Shown here: positions 1-8,083 of the stretch, piece after piece
Layout: every line of letters begins with the position of its first letter
How positions within the stretch are numbered: position 1 is the stretch's first letter
Assembly (NCBI GenBank): GCA_963662965.1
Contig: OY759970.1
Location: 3,162,001 to 3,226,000 of the forward strand
Length of the DNA: 64,000 nucleotides
Source of the DNA: DTWD01 sp963662965
Lineage (GTDB): Bacteria; Acidobacteriota; Vicinamibacteria; Vicinamibacterales; UBA8438
Reading direction: 5' to 3'
Notes under the pieces: model-generated
What the model saw: only the letters and a program-made list of their open reading frames with translations
Databases searched by the model: none
Told to the model about the DNA's origin: nothing
Made by a program: the position numbers and the translations under genes

Positions 1-1283
1 CACACGTTGCCCCGGTCCGTCAGCTTGACGCCAAGTTCGGTCAGGAGGCCCGGACGCTCCGGTCCGAGGAATCCCATCGCGAGTAGGACGAGGTCGACAT
101 CCATCGCGAACGCGCTGTCAGGTACCGGCGCGAACGACATGCGGCCATCCTTGCGGGTCAGCTCCACCTTGGTTCCGTGCAGCTGGGCGACGTGGCCATC
201 CGCGGTGCCGGAGAACCGCTCGGTCGAGACTGAGTACACTCGGTCGCCACCCTCCTCGTGCGCCCCGGAGACGCGGAAGATATTGGGCCAGGTGGGCCAC
301 GGGTTCTCGACCGCCCGCTCGTCAGGCGGACGCGGCAAGAGCTCGAACTGCGCCACCGCGTGCGCGCCATGGCGGTGTACGGTGCCGAGGCAATCGGCGC
401 CGGTGTCGCCGCCGCCGATGATGACCACCCGTTTGTCCCTCGCGGTGATGACCTCGACCTTGGGAATCGTCTCGCCCTCGTTCCGGCGGTTCTGCTGCGT
501 GAGGTACTCCATCGCGAAGTGGATACCCCGTAATTCCCGACCCGGGACCGTCAGATCACGTGGTTGACCCGCGCCACCGGCGAGCAGCACCGCATTGTGG
601 TCTCGGCGCATCTGTTCGGCCGAGAGGTCGGCGCCGATGTTTACGCCGGTACGGAACTGCACCCCCTCGGCTTCCATGACGGCGATCCGCCGATTGAGGA
701 ACCGTTTCTCCATCTTGAACTCGGGGATGCCATATCGGAGCAAGCCGCCGATTCGGTCCGACTTCTCAAAGACCGTGACGGCGTGTCCCACGCGGTTCAG
801 CTGGTCGGCGGCGGCCAGCCCCGCGGGGCCCGAACCGACCACCGCCACCGCCTTCCCGGTCCGCATGCTCGGCGGGCTCGGTGTGATCCAGCCCTCGTCG
901 AACGCGTGTTCCACGATGGCGAGCTCGACCGCCTTGATGGTCACCGCATCCGAATCGATCGCCAGCACGCACGATCCTTCGCACGGCGCCGGGCAGAGCC
1001 GACCGGTCCATTCGGGGAAGTTGTTGGTCTTGTGAAGCCGGTCGATGGCCGCCTTCCACTTGCCGCGATAGACCAAGTCGTTCCAATCGGGGATCAGGTT
1101 GCCGAGCGGACAGCCCTGATGACAGAACGGAATCCCGCAGTCCATGCAGCGCGCGCCCTGGTCTCTGAGGTCGGCCGTCTTGTACGGGAGGTAGACCTCG
1201 CTCCAGTCCGACACTCGCTCCGTGATCGGTCGGGTCGGCGCCTTTTGGCGATCGATCTCGAGGAACCCTTTGGGCTTGCCCAT
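1..1283 (-). CDS. gltD: Glutamate synthase small subunit (GOGAT beta), 3' end cut by window edge
   Basis: Supplies NADPH-derived electrons to the large subunit for converting glutamine plus 2-oxoglutarate to two glutamates. The reading frame starts MGKPKGFLEID and remains open to the window edge (about 427 residues seen, family usually 470-490). Visible features: N-terminal Fe-S cysteines C46, C49, C54, C58 (CMDCGIPFCHQGC), a second Cys set CPAPCEGSC near residue 100, the FAD dinucleotide motif VVGSGPAGLAAA near 148, and an NADPH motif IIGGGDTGADCLG near 290. The ATG lies 9 bases after the gltB stop, so the two are co-transcribed. The assignment is secure; only the last 50 or so residues are missing. 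Confidence 0.96.
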   Translation of the reverse strand, partial: MGKPKGFLEIDRQKAPTRPITERVSDWSEVYLPYKTADLRDQGARCMDCGIPFCHQGCPLGNLIPDWNDLVYRGKWKAAIDRLHKTNNFPEWTGRLCPAPCEGSCVLAIDSDAVTIKAVELAIVEHAFDEGWITPSPPSMRTGKAVAVVGSGPAGLAAADQLNRVGHAVTVFEKSDRIGGLLRYGIPEFKMEKRFLNRRIAVMEAEGVQFRTGVNIGADLSAEQMRRDHNAVLLAGGAGQPRDLTVPGRELRGIHFAMEYLTQQNRRNEGETIPKVEVITARDKRVVIIGGGDTGADCLGTVHRHGAHAVAQFELLPRPPDERAVENPWPTWPNIFRVSGAHEEGGDRVYSVSTERFSGTADGHVAQLHGTKVELTRKDGRMSFAPVPDSAFAMDVDLVLLAMGFLGPERPGLLTELGVKLTDRGNV

Positions 1284-1292
1284 CCCGTTGAA

Positions 1293-4200
1293 TTACTGTG
1301 CGCCGAGCAACTCGGCGAATTCCGGTTCTCGCGACTCGGCCCGCGCACGGGCCTCGGCTTCGAGCACCCGTTTGTAGTCCCGCGGCATCACTTTAACGAA
1401 CTCTGTACGTGTCCGATCCCAGCGATCGAGGAGCCGCCGCGCGACGGGGCTGCCGGTCAGCTCGGCGTGCCGCGTCAGCAGTCGCTGCACGAGCGCGTCG
1501 TCGGCGTCGTGCATGGTCGTCTCCAGGTCGACCATGCCGGGGTTACAGCGGCGCTCGAACGTGTCGTCCGGATCGAGGACGTAGGCGATGCCACCACTCA
1601 TTCCGGCCGCGAAATTGCGGCCAGTCGACCCGATGATCACCACCCGCCCCTTGGTCATGTACTCGCACCCGTGGTCGCCGACCGCCTCGACGACGGCGTG
1701 GGCACCGCTGTTGCGAACCGCGAAGCGCTCGCCGGCGACCCCGCGGACGAACGCCTCGCCCCCTGTCGCCCCGTAGAGGGCGACGTTGCCGATGACGATG
1801 TTGTCCTCGGCCGCGAAGGTCGATGTCTTCGGCGGGTAGATGATCAGCCGGCCGCCCGAGAGGCCCTTCCCGAAATAGTCGTTCGCGTCTCCTTCGACGC
1901 GCATCGAGATCCCGCGCGGGACGAACGCCCCAAAGCTCTGGCCGGCCGAACCGGTGAAATTGATCCGGATCGTGTCGTCCGGAAGCCCCTGCGCGCCCCA
2001 CCGGCGCGAGATTTTCGACCCCAGCATCGTCCCGACCGTCCGATTCACGTTCCGAATCGGGAGGTCGATCTCGACGGGCGTCCGATGCTCGATGGCGTCC
2101 GCACTCCGCTCGATCAGCGTGTTGTCAAGCGCGCGGTCGAGGCCGTGGTCCTGCGGCCGCAGGCGCCGTCTGCCGACGGTGTCGGCCACGTTCGGCTGAT
2201 GCAGGATGGTCGACAGGTCGACTCCCCGCGCTTTCCAGTGGTCGACCGCTCGCCGCACGTCCAACCGGTCGGACCGTCCGATCATGTCGTCCATGGTCCG
2301 GAACCCGAGCCGCGCCATCAGCTCCCGCACCTCTTCGGCGACGAACCGGAAGTAATTCTCGATGAATTCCGGCTTTCCGGTGAAGTGCTTTCGCAGCTCT
2401 GGATTCTGCGTCGCCACCCCGACCGGGCAGGTGTCGAGGTGACAGACACGCATCATGATGCAGCCCGACACGACCAACGGCGCGGTCGAAAAGCCGTACT
2501 CTTCCGCGCCGAGAAGCGCGGCGATCGCGACGTCGCGTCCGGTCTTCATCTGGCCGTCCACCTGCACCACGATCCGGTCGCGTAAGTTGTTCAACACCAG
2601 TACTTGCTGTGTTTCGGCGAGGCCGAGCTCCCACGGCACACCGGCGTGTTTGATGCTCGTCAGCGGCGATGCACCGGTGCCGCCGTCGTGGCCCGAGATC
2701 AGGACGACGTCCGAGTGCGCCTTCGCCACGCCCGCCGCGACCGTGCCGACGCCGACTTCGGCCACCAGCTTCACGTGTATCCGCGCGTCGGGGTTTGCGT
2801 TCTTCAGGTCGTGAATCAGTTGGGCCAAATCTTCGATCGAGTAGATGTCGTGATGCGGCGGTGGCGAGATGAGGCCGACGCCCGGCGTCGAGTAGCGCAC
2901 CTTCGCGATCCAGGGATAGACCTTGAATCCGGGGAGCTGGCCGCCCTCTCCCGGCTTGGCGCCCTGCGCCATCTTGATTTGCAGGTCGTCGGCGTTGACC
3001 AGATACTCGCTCGTGACGCCAAACCGACCGGACGCGACCTGTTTGACCGCGCTCCGGCGCGAATCGCCGTTCGCGTCGGCCGTATAGCGGTCGGAGTCCT
3101 CTCCACCCTCGCCGGTGTTCGATTTGCCGCCGAGCCTGTTCATCGCGATGGCGAGCGTCTGGTGTGCTTCGGCGCTGATCGACCCGTAGGACATCGCGCC
3201 GGTCGCGAAGCGCTTGAAGATGTGGTCGACCGGCTCGACCTCGTCAATCGGAATCGGCTCGCCGGTGTCCTTGAGCTCGAGCAGCCCACGCAACGTCGCG
3301 CGGTTCCGGCTCTGGTCATTCACCAGGGTGGCGTATTCCCGATAGACGTCGTACTGCCCGCTTCGACTCGCGTGTTGCAGCTTGAAGACGGTCTCTGGAT
3401 TGAAGAGGTGGTACTCGCCATCCCGTCGCCACTGATACTCGCCGCCGGAGTCGAGCTCGTCGTCCTGACGTCCGCGCTGCGGGAAGGCGAGGGCGTGACG
3501 TCTCACGACCTCCTCGGCGACAGTCTCGATTCCGATCCCGCCGACCCGAGAAGCCGTCGAGGTGAAGTAGCGGTCGACGAACGCCTGGTCGAGGCCGACC
3601 GCCTCGAAAATCTGTGCGCCGCGGTAACTCTGTAGCGTGGAGATACCCATCTTCGACATCACCTTCAAGACGCCCTTCGTGCACGCCTTGATGTAGTGCC
3701 GTACCGCCTGCCGCAAGTCGATGTCTTGAAGCTCGCCGTCCAGTAATAGCTCCTCGATCGTCTCGAACGCGAGGTAGGGGTTGATGACGGCGGCCCCGTA
3801 TCCGACGAGGAGCGCCATGTGATGGCATTCCCGCGCCTCGCCCGTCTCGACGATCACCGCGCACCGGGTGCGCGAGCCTTCGCGCACGAGGTGGTGGTGG
3901 ACACCGGCGGTGGCGAGCAGTGCCGGCACCGGAGCGTGGTCGCGGTCGACGCCGCGGTCTGAGAGGACGACCAGCGTCGCGCCATCGGCGACGGCGGCGC
4001 TGGCCGCGTCGCGGAGGTCGGCCATGGCGCGCTCGAGGCCGGCCGCACCGTCCCGCGGGTCGAACAGCATCGGCAGCGTCGCCGACTTGAAGGCGGGGTC
4101 GGTGACATGCCGTAGTGCGGCGAGCTCGTCGTTGGTGATGACCGGCGCGTCGACCTTGATGTGATGGCAGGACCGTGCGTCGGGCGACAGGAGGTTGCCC

Positions 4201-5855
4201 TCGGCTCCGAGGGTCGAACCCATGTCGGTGACCAGTTCCTCGCGAATGGCATCAAGCGGCGGATTGGTGACCTGCGCGAAGAGCTGCTTGAAGTAGTCGT
4301 AGAGTAGCCGGGATCGATCCGACAGCACCGCCAGCGACGTATCGGTGCCCATGGATCCAACCGGCTCGGCCCCGTTCTGGGCCATCGGCGCGATCAAGAT
4401 CCGCAAGTCCTCTTCCGTGTACCCGAAGCTGTGCTGCCGCGTGTGGACGGTGTCGTGGCTCGCCGGCGGTGTATAGGGCGCGGGCGGCAGGTCGCTGATA
4501 TGAACGAGCTCGTTCGAGAGCCACTTGCCGTAGGGGTGCTGCCCCGCGAGGTCGCCCTTGATTTCCGCGTCGTCGATAATCCGCCCCTGTACGGTGTCGA
4601 CCAGGAAGATCCGGCCGGGGTGCAGCCGTCCCTTGATCCGCACGTTCTCAGGCGGGATGTCGAGTACACCGACTTCGGACGCCATGATGACCATGTCGTC
4701 CGTGGTGACGTAGTAGCGCGATGGACGGAGACCGTTGCGGTCGAGGACGGCGCCGATGACACGTCCGTCCGTGAAGGCGATCGACGCCGGCCCGTCCCAC
4801 GGTTCCATGAGCGTGGCGTGGTACTCGTAGAACGCCCGGCGCTCCGCGCTCATCGATTCGTGATTGCTCCACGGTTCCGGAATCATCATCAAGACGGCGT
4901 GGGCGAGCGGCCGTCCCGTGAGGACGAGGAATTCGAGGACGTTGTCGAACGTGGCCGTGTCACTTTGGCCTTCCCGAATCAACGGAAAGAGCTTCTGCAG
5001 GTCCTCACCAAACACGTCGGATTGGCACCACGTCTCACGGGCTCGCATCCAGTTGATGTTGCCGCGGAGCGTGTTGATCTCGCCGTTGTGCGCGATATAG
5101 CGATACGGATGCGCCAGCGGCCACGACGGAAAGGTATTCGTGCTGAACCGTGAATGGACCAGCGCGAGCGCCGACTCGATATCCGGGTCGGTGAGGTCCG
5201 GGAACATCTGCTCGACCTGGTCGGCAATCAGCATTCCTTTGTAGACGATCGTGTTCGACGACAGACTCGCTACATAAAACAGATCGCGTTCCGTCAGTTC
5301 GAGGGCATCGGCCTCACGGGCGACACGATTGCGAATGACGAAGAGCTTCCGTTCGAAGTGCAGGTGCGCGGCGGCTTCGGTGGTGTTGTCGCCGACGTCG
5401 CCGCGACCAATGAACACCTGCCGAATGACCGGCTCACCGCTCTTGGCCGTCGCGCCAAGGTGTGAGTCATCGGTCGGCAGGTCTCGCCAGCCGAGTAGCC
5501 GCTGCCCTTCGTCCTCGATGATGATGGCGAACAGCTCTTCGATGCGGCGGCGTTCGGCCGTCTCGCGCGGCAAAAACACCATCCCGACGCCGTAGGCACC
5601 TGGCTCCGGCAGGTCGAAGCCACTCGCCGGCGCTACTTTCGCGAGGAACTTGTGGGGCAGCTGCAGCAGCATGCCGGCCCCATCACCGGTGTTGACCTCG
5701 CACCCGCACGCGCCGCGGTGGAGAAGATTGCCCACCACCTCGAACGCCTGTCGAACGAGTTTGTGCGACCGCTCGCCTTTGATATTGACGACGAAGCCGA
5801 CACCGCACGAGTCGTGCTCGAAGCGGGGATCGTAGAGCCCTTCCGCACGTTTCAT
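1293..5855 (-). CDS. gltB: Glutamate synthase large subunit
   Basis: 1520 residues, the normal length for bacterial GOGAT alpha. The class II glutaminase domain opens the protein; its nucleophile is Cys17 (HDSCGVGFV), so a 16-residue propeptide must be removed. A central domain follows, then the FMN-binding synthase domain (about 780-1150), whose [3Fe-4S] cysteines are visible as CIMMRVCHLDTCPVG near residue 1130. The glycine-rich C-terminal beta-helix (GGLSGGRLIIYPP, GATGGEAFVRG) is complete. It is preceded by the LysR gene (15-base gap) and followed by gltD (9-base gap), giving a LysR-gltB-gltD transcript. No key residue is missing. Confidence 0.97.
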   Translation of the reverse strand: MKRAEGLYDPRFEHDSCGVGFVVNIKGERSHKLVRQAFEVVGNLLHRGACGCEVNTGDGAGMLLQLPHKFLAKVAPASGFDLPEPGAYGVGMVFLPRETAERRRIEELFAIIIEDEGQRLLGWRDLPTDDSHLGATAKSGEPVIRQVFIGRGDVGDNTTEAAAHLHFERKLFVIRNRVAREADALELTERDLFYVASLSSNTIVYKGMLIADQVEQMFPDLTDPDIESALALVHSRFSTNTFPSWPLAHPYRYIAHNGEINTLRGNINWMRARETWCQSDVFGEDLQKLFPLIREGQSDTATFDNVLEFLVLTGRPLAHAVLMMIPEPWSNHESMSAERRAFYEYHATLMEPWDGPASIAFTDGRVIGAVLDRNGLRPSRYYVTTDDMVIMASEVGVLDIPPENVRIKGRLHPGRIFLVDTVQGRIIDDAEIKGDLAGQHPYGKWLSNELVHISDLPPAPYTPPASHDTVHTRQHSFGYTEEDLRILIAPMAQNGAEPVGSMGTDTSLAVLSDRSRLLYDYFKQLFAQVTNPPLDAIREELVTDMGSTLGAEGNLLSPDARSCHHIKVDAPVITNDELAALRHVTDPAFKSATLPMLFDPRDGAAGLERAMADLRDAASAAVADGATLVVLSDRGVDRDHAPVPALLATAGVHHHLVREGSRTRCAVIVETGEARECHHMALLVGYGAAVINPYLAFETIEELLLDGELQDIDLRQAVRHYIKACTKGVLKVMSKMGISTLQSYRGAQIFEAVGLDQAFVDRYFTSTASRVGGIGIETVAEEVVRRHALAFPQRGRQDDELDSGGEYQWRRDGEYHLFNPETVFKLQHASRSGQYDVYREYATLVNDQSRNRATLRGLLELKDTGEPIPIDEVEPVDHIFKRFATGAMSYGSISAEAHQTLAIAMNRLGGKSNTGEGGEDSDRYTADANGDSRRSAVKQVASGRFGVTSEYLVNADDLQIKMAQGAKPGEGGQLPGFKVYPWIAKVRYSTPGVGLISPPPHHDIYSIEDLAQLIHDLKNANPDARIHVKLVAEVGVGTVAAGVAKAHSDVVLISGHDGGTGASPLTSIKHAGVPWELGLAETQQVLVLNNLRDRIVVQVDGQMKTGRDVAIAALLGAEEYGFSTAPLVVSGCIMMRVCHLDTCPVGVATQNPELRKHFTGKPEFIENYFRFVAEEVRELMARLGFRTMDDMIGRSDRLDVRRAVDHWKARGVDLSTILHQPNVADTVGRRRLRPQDHGLDRALDNTLIERSADAIEHRTPVEIDLPIRNVNRTVGTMLGSKISRRWGAQGLPDDTIRINFTGSAGQSFGAFVPRGISMRVEGDANDYFGKGLSGGRLIIYPPKTSTFAAEDNIVIGNVALYGATGGEAFVRGVAGERFAVRNSGAHAVVEAVGDHGCEYMTKGRVVIIGSTGRNFAAGMSGGIAYVLDPDDTFERRCNPGMVDLETTMHDADDALVQRLLTRHAELTGSPVARRLLDRWDRTRTEFVKVMPRDYKRVLEAEARARAESREPEFAELLGAQ

Positions 5856-5870
5856 GGTGGCCGCTAGCTC

Positions 5871-6878
5871 CTACGCGTTCGTCCGCGTCGTGACGCGGCG
5901 CTCCGCTCGACGCCGTGTCGTCCGGCGCGGGGCATTTGTCGCTCCCGACGGCGACGTCGTCGTCTCCGGCGGCGGCCGGTCGGCGTCGGACCGGCACAGC
6001 AGCTGTATGAACTCGTTGACCGCCGGATTGAGCCGGCGCTTTCGCCGGTGAATGATGCTCAACGGCCGGACGAACGGCGCCTCGCCGTCAAGCGAGTCGA
6101 GCGCGACCGAGACGAGCGACCGTCGCTGCACCTCACGGCGCACCGTTGGCTCCGGCACAATCGCGACGCCCGCTCCATCCTCCACCGCTTCCTTGATGTT
6201 CTCGATGTTGTCGAACTCCGCGACCACATTGACTTCGGCTCCGTGGCGGCGAAGATAGCGGTCGAGCTCGCGTCTGACGGGCAGCTGCCGATCGAACGTG
6301 ACCACTGACTCGCCGGACAACTCCCACGGTCCGACGGCGGCGGTTCGGCGTGCGAATTTGTGCGAGGGGAGGCAGGCGACCACCATCGTCTGTTCCTGCC
6401 ACGGGACCGCCGTCAGGTCGCGCCCCGGGCTGGCGAACGCAATCAGTCCGAGGTCTGACTGGTCATTCTGAATGCGTGTATAGATTTCGTCTGGGTGCAT
6501 ATATTCGAGATCGACGGTCGCTCCAGGGACGACGGTGCGGAACTGCTCCACGTACCAGCTGAGATCCGGGAGCCGAATCGAGTAGATCGACGCGAGCCGC
6601 ACCGTGTAGCCGGACGGTTCCTGCCGGCGCTGCACCGCCTCTTCCAACTCGTGGTACTGCTCCACGATCTCCTGGCAGCCCTTGAAGAAGAGCTTGCCTT
6701 CGGGCGTGAGTTGCCACGGTCGTTTCGACCGGTCGATGAGCTGCGCTCCGAGTCGTCGCTCAATTTGACGGACAGCCTGGCTCGCCGCCGATTGGCTGAT
6801 CGAGTTCGCCATCGCACCGCGCGAGAAGCTCTGGTGTCGGACAACGTCGCAGAAGATGTTCAGTGCTTCAAGGTGCAT
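5871..6878 (-). CDS. LysR-family transcriptional regulator
   Basis: 335 residues. The N-terminal winged helix-turn-helix is typical of LysR proteins (HQSFSRGAMANSISQSAASQ, VRQIERRLGAQLIDR), followed by a periplasmic-binding-like effector domain (about 90-295) and an unusual Arg/Thr-rich tail of about 35 residues. It is transcribed in the same direction as gltB just 15 bases downstream, so it probably regulates glutamate synthase and itself. Bacillus GltC, by contrast, is divergent from gltA. The sulfur operon upstream on the same strand is another possible target, since CysB-type regulators are also LysR members. The effector is unknown. Confidence 0.9.
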   Translation of the reverse strand: MHLEALNIFCDVVRHQSFSRGAMANSISQSAASQAVRQIERRLGAQLIDRSKRPWQLTPEGKLFFKGCQEIVEQYHELEEAVQRRQEPSGYTVRLASIYSIRLPDLSWYVEQFRTVVPGATVDLEYMHPDEIYTRIQNDQSDLGLIAFASPGRDLTAVPWQEQTMVVACLPSHKFARRTAAVGPWELSGESVVTFDRQLPVRRELDRYLRRHGAEVNVVAEFDNIENIKEAVEDGAGVAIVPEPTVRREVQRRSLVSVALDSLDGEAPFVRPLSIIHRRKRRLNPAVNEFIQLLCRSDADRPPPETTTSPSGATNAPRRTTRRRAERRVTTRTNA

Positions 6879-6886
6879 GGAAAGCC

Positions 6887-6915
6887 ACTTTACTCACAAG
6901 CGAAGCTAATGGCAA
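6887..6915 (-). promoter_or_regulatory. Candidate sigma70-type promoter for LysR-gltBD
   Basis: Reading the minus strand, TTGCCA (6915-6910) and TAAAGT (6892-6887) are separated by exactly 17 bases. The predicted start point would fall only about 2 bases before the LysR ATG at 6878, and no Shine-Dalgarno sequence is visible there, so the transcript may be leaderless. Inferred from sequence only. Confidence 0.4.
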
Positions 6916-7140
6916 GCGTTGTCAGTATCATTTTTACTAATGTTTAATTCTTGACGGCCACGCACCGGTTCCAGACCATCTCAAAGGCAGTAAATATTTA
7001 TTGAGCAATTACTTAGAAGCTACGTCCGAGTGTGGTTTGGTTCGGTCAAATGACCGATTCTCAGCGACTACAACGCCGCAACATGTGGAGAGGGCACTGT
7101 ATAAAGCACGAGACCGACCTCGTCGTTCCTGTCGTTGACC
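6916..7140. other. Intergenic stretch with no gene recognised
   Basis: This is the most AT-rich part of the window (for example around 6925-7020, with the run taaatatttattgagcaatt). No convincing reading frame, RNA gene or repeat is seen. It probably holds upstream control sequence for the LysR-gltBD unit on the minus strand and for the small reading frame at 7214 on the plus strand. Confidence 0.5.
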
Positions 7141-7187
7141 TTGCCGCGGACGGGGCGTAGAAAGGTGTTGTATCGCTCATGCGATAC
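7131..7187 (+). promoter_or_regulatory. Candidate promoter plus short palindrome
   Basis: TTGACC near 7135, a 17-base spacer, then TAGAAA near 7158 resemble -35 and -10 elements on the plus strand. Just downstream is a perfect 7-bp inverted repeat GTATCGC/GCGATAC around a 4-base TCAT loop (about 7170-7187), which could be an operator or small hairpin. It would drive the small reading frame at 7214. Confidence 0.35.
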
Positions 7188-7213
7188 ACGACTCCAGCGG
7201 AAAGGAGGCCACG

Positions 7214-7330
7214 ATGGAATCTCCGCCGGATGTCGAAGGCCTCCGGGCCGCGGGTAGACAGACGTGTCACGTGCGGCCCAGGAGGCACTTCGTGCGCCGC
7301 CCTATACGCCGCCCGTGTCGCACAGTGTAG
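7214..7330 (+). CDS. Possible 38-residue small protein or gene remnant
   Basis: An ATG preceded by a strong ribosome binding site (AAAGGAGG, 5-6 bases upstream) opens a 38-codon frame ending in TAG. The product is Arg-rich toward its C-terminus (RRHFVRRPIRRP), with two Cys and no recognisable domain. A promoter-like sequence and a palindrome lie just upstream. It may be a real small protein or the surviving 5' end of a longer gene lost when the GC-rich repeat at 7418 arrived. No homologue is recognised. Confidence 0.3.
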   Translation: MESPPDVEGLRAAGRQTCHVRPRRHFVRRPIRRPCRTV

Positions 7331-7417
7331 CGAGTGCAGTTCGACTGCCCGGTCGGGCCCCTGCTAGCCAGGGCCGCCACGGCTCCCACATCCACGCACG
7401 GCGTCTGGGGCGTTTTT

Positions 7418-7489
7418 GGACGGGGCTTGCGGCCCCGAACCCCGCCGCCAGCACTCGCGGGGGCCCCATGCCCCGCTCCGTGCGCGCCC
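7418..7489 (+). repeat. GC-rich palindromic repeat, copy R1
   Basis: A partial member of the window-wide repeat family: it opens with gacggggcttgcggcccc and ends in cgtgcgcgcccaag. It ends 6 bases before the TAG of the minus-strand gene at 7496, so it lies directly at that gene's 3' end, as most other copies do. Confidence 0.75.
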
Positions 7490-7495
7490 AAGCTA

Positions 7496-8083
7496 CTAGC
7501 GAAGATTATCGAGAAGTCGGTCGAGCGGAGCGGCGTCCGCCGTCCTGATGGTGAAGCCAACGCGGTCTCCGTCATCGCCGGCCACGAGCTCGATTGGCGC
7601 GCCACCGAAGATGCGTGAACCGAACCGGTGAAGCGCATCCCGTAGCGCCGATGCCGTCTCGCTCGTGTTCGGCGCCACAAGCCGATCATTCGCGAGGAAG
7701 GCGATCTCGTCGCCCCGGAATGTGAAGCGGCCGTCGGGCATGGCGGAGGCGTCGGCCTCCAAGAGGCGCGCCGCCGTGAGCAGCGTCCGTCCTCCGCCGG
7801 CCAGACGCTCGGCGAGCGTGCCGTCGGCCTGCCGTTTGCGCGAGTAGGACAATCCGGGGCGGCCGCGGCCGCCATCGATGGCGTAGTTACCTTCGTGGCC
7901 GACCAGGAGCGCGCTGGGGCCATCGGGCAGATGGGTGTAGTCGGCCACGTCGATCAGCAGACCGTCGACCGCCTTTTCCTGGATCCATCGGTGAAACACC
8001 GGAATGATCGCGCGCGGTGACACCGCGGTCGCTGGCTCCGCGAAGATCTTGAACGTGTACCGCTGGAGCGCGTCAGGTCCCAT
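7496..8083 (-). CDS. Conserved protein encoded beside siroheme sulfite/nitrite reductase
   Basis: 195 residues with no membrane segment or signal peptide. The ATG directly follows the stop codon of the sulfite/nitrite reductase (TAGATG), so translation is coupled. Recognisable stretches are VFHRWIQEKAVDGLLIDVAD, LLVGHEGNYAIDGGRGRPGL and LVAPNTSETA. From memory, similar proteins accompany siroheme-dependent reductases in cyanobacteria and other groups, but their function is not established. A role in assembly, electron delivery or control of the reductase is inferred only from position. Confidence 0.75.
   Translation of the reverse strand: MGPDALQRYTFKIFAEPATAVSPRAIIPVFHRWIQEKAVDGLLIDVADYTHLPDGPSALLVGHEGNYAIDGGRGRPGLSYSRKRQADGTLAERLAGGGRTLLTAARLLEADASAMPDGRFTFRGDEIAFLANDRLVAPNTSETASALRDALHRFGSRIFGGAPIELVAGDDGDRVGFTIRTADAAPLDRLLDNLR

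Noticed and set aside
564..2585. Long plus-strand open frame (673 codons) opposite gltD/gltB
   Set aside because: It is the mirror of the codon pattern of the GOGAT genes in high-GC DNA; no domain, no ribosome binding site, and the minus strand encodes an unmistakable enzyme.
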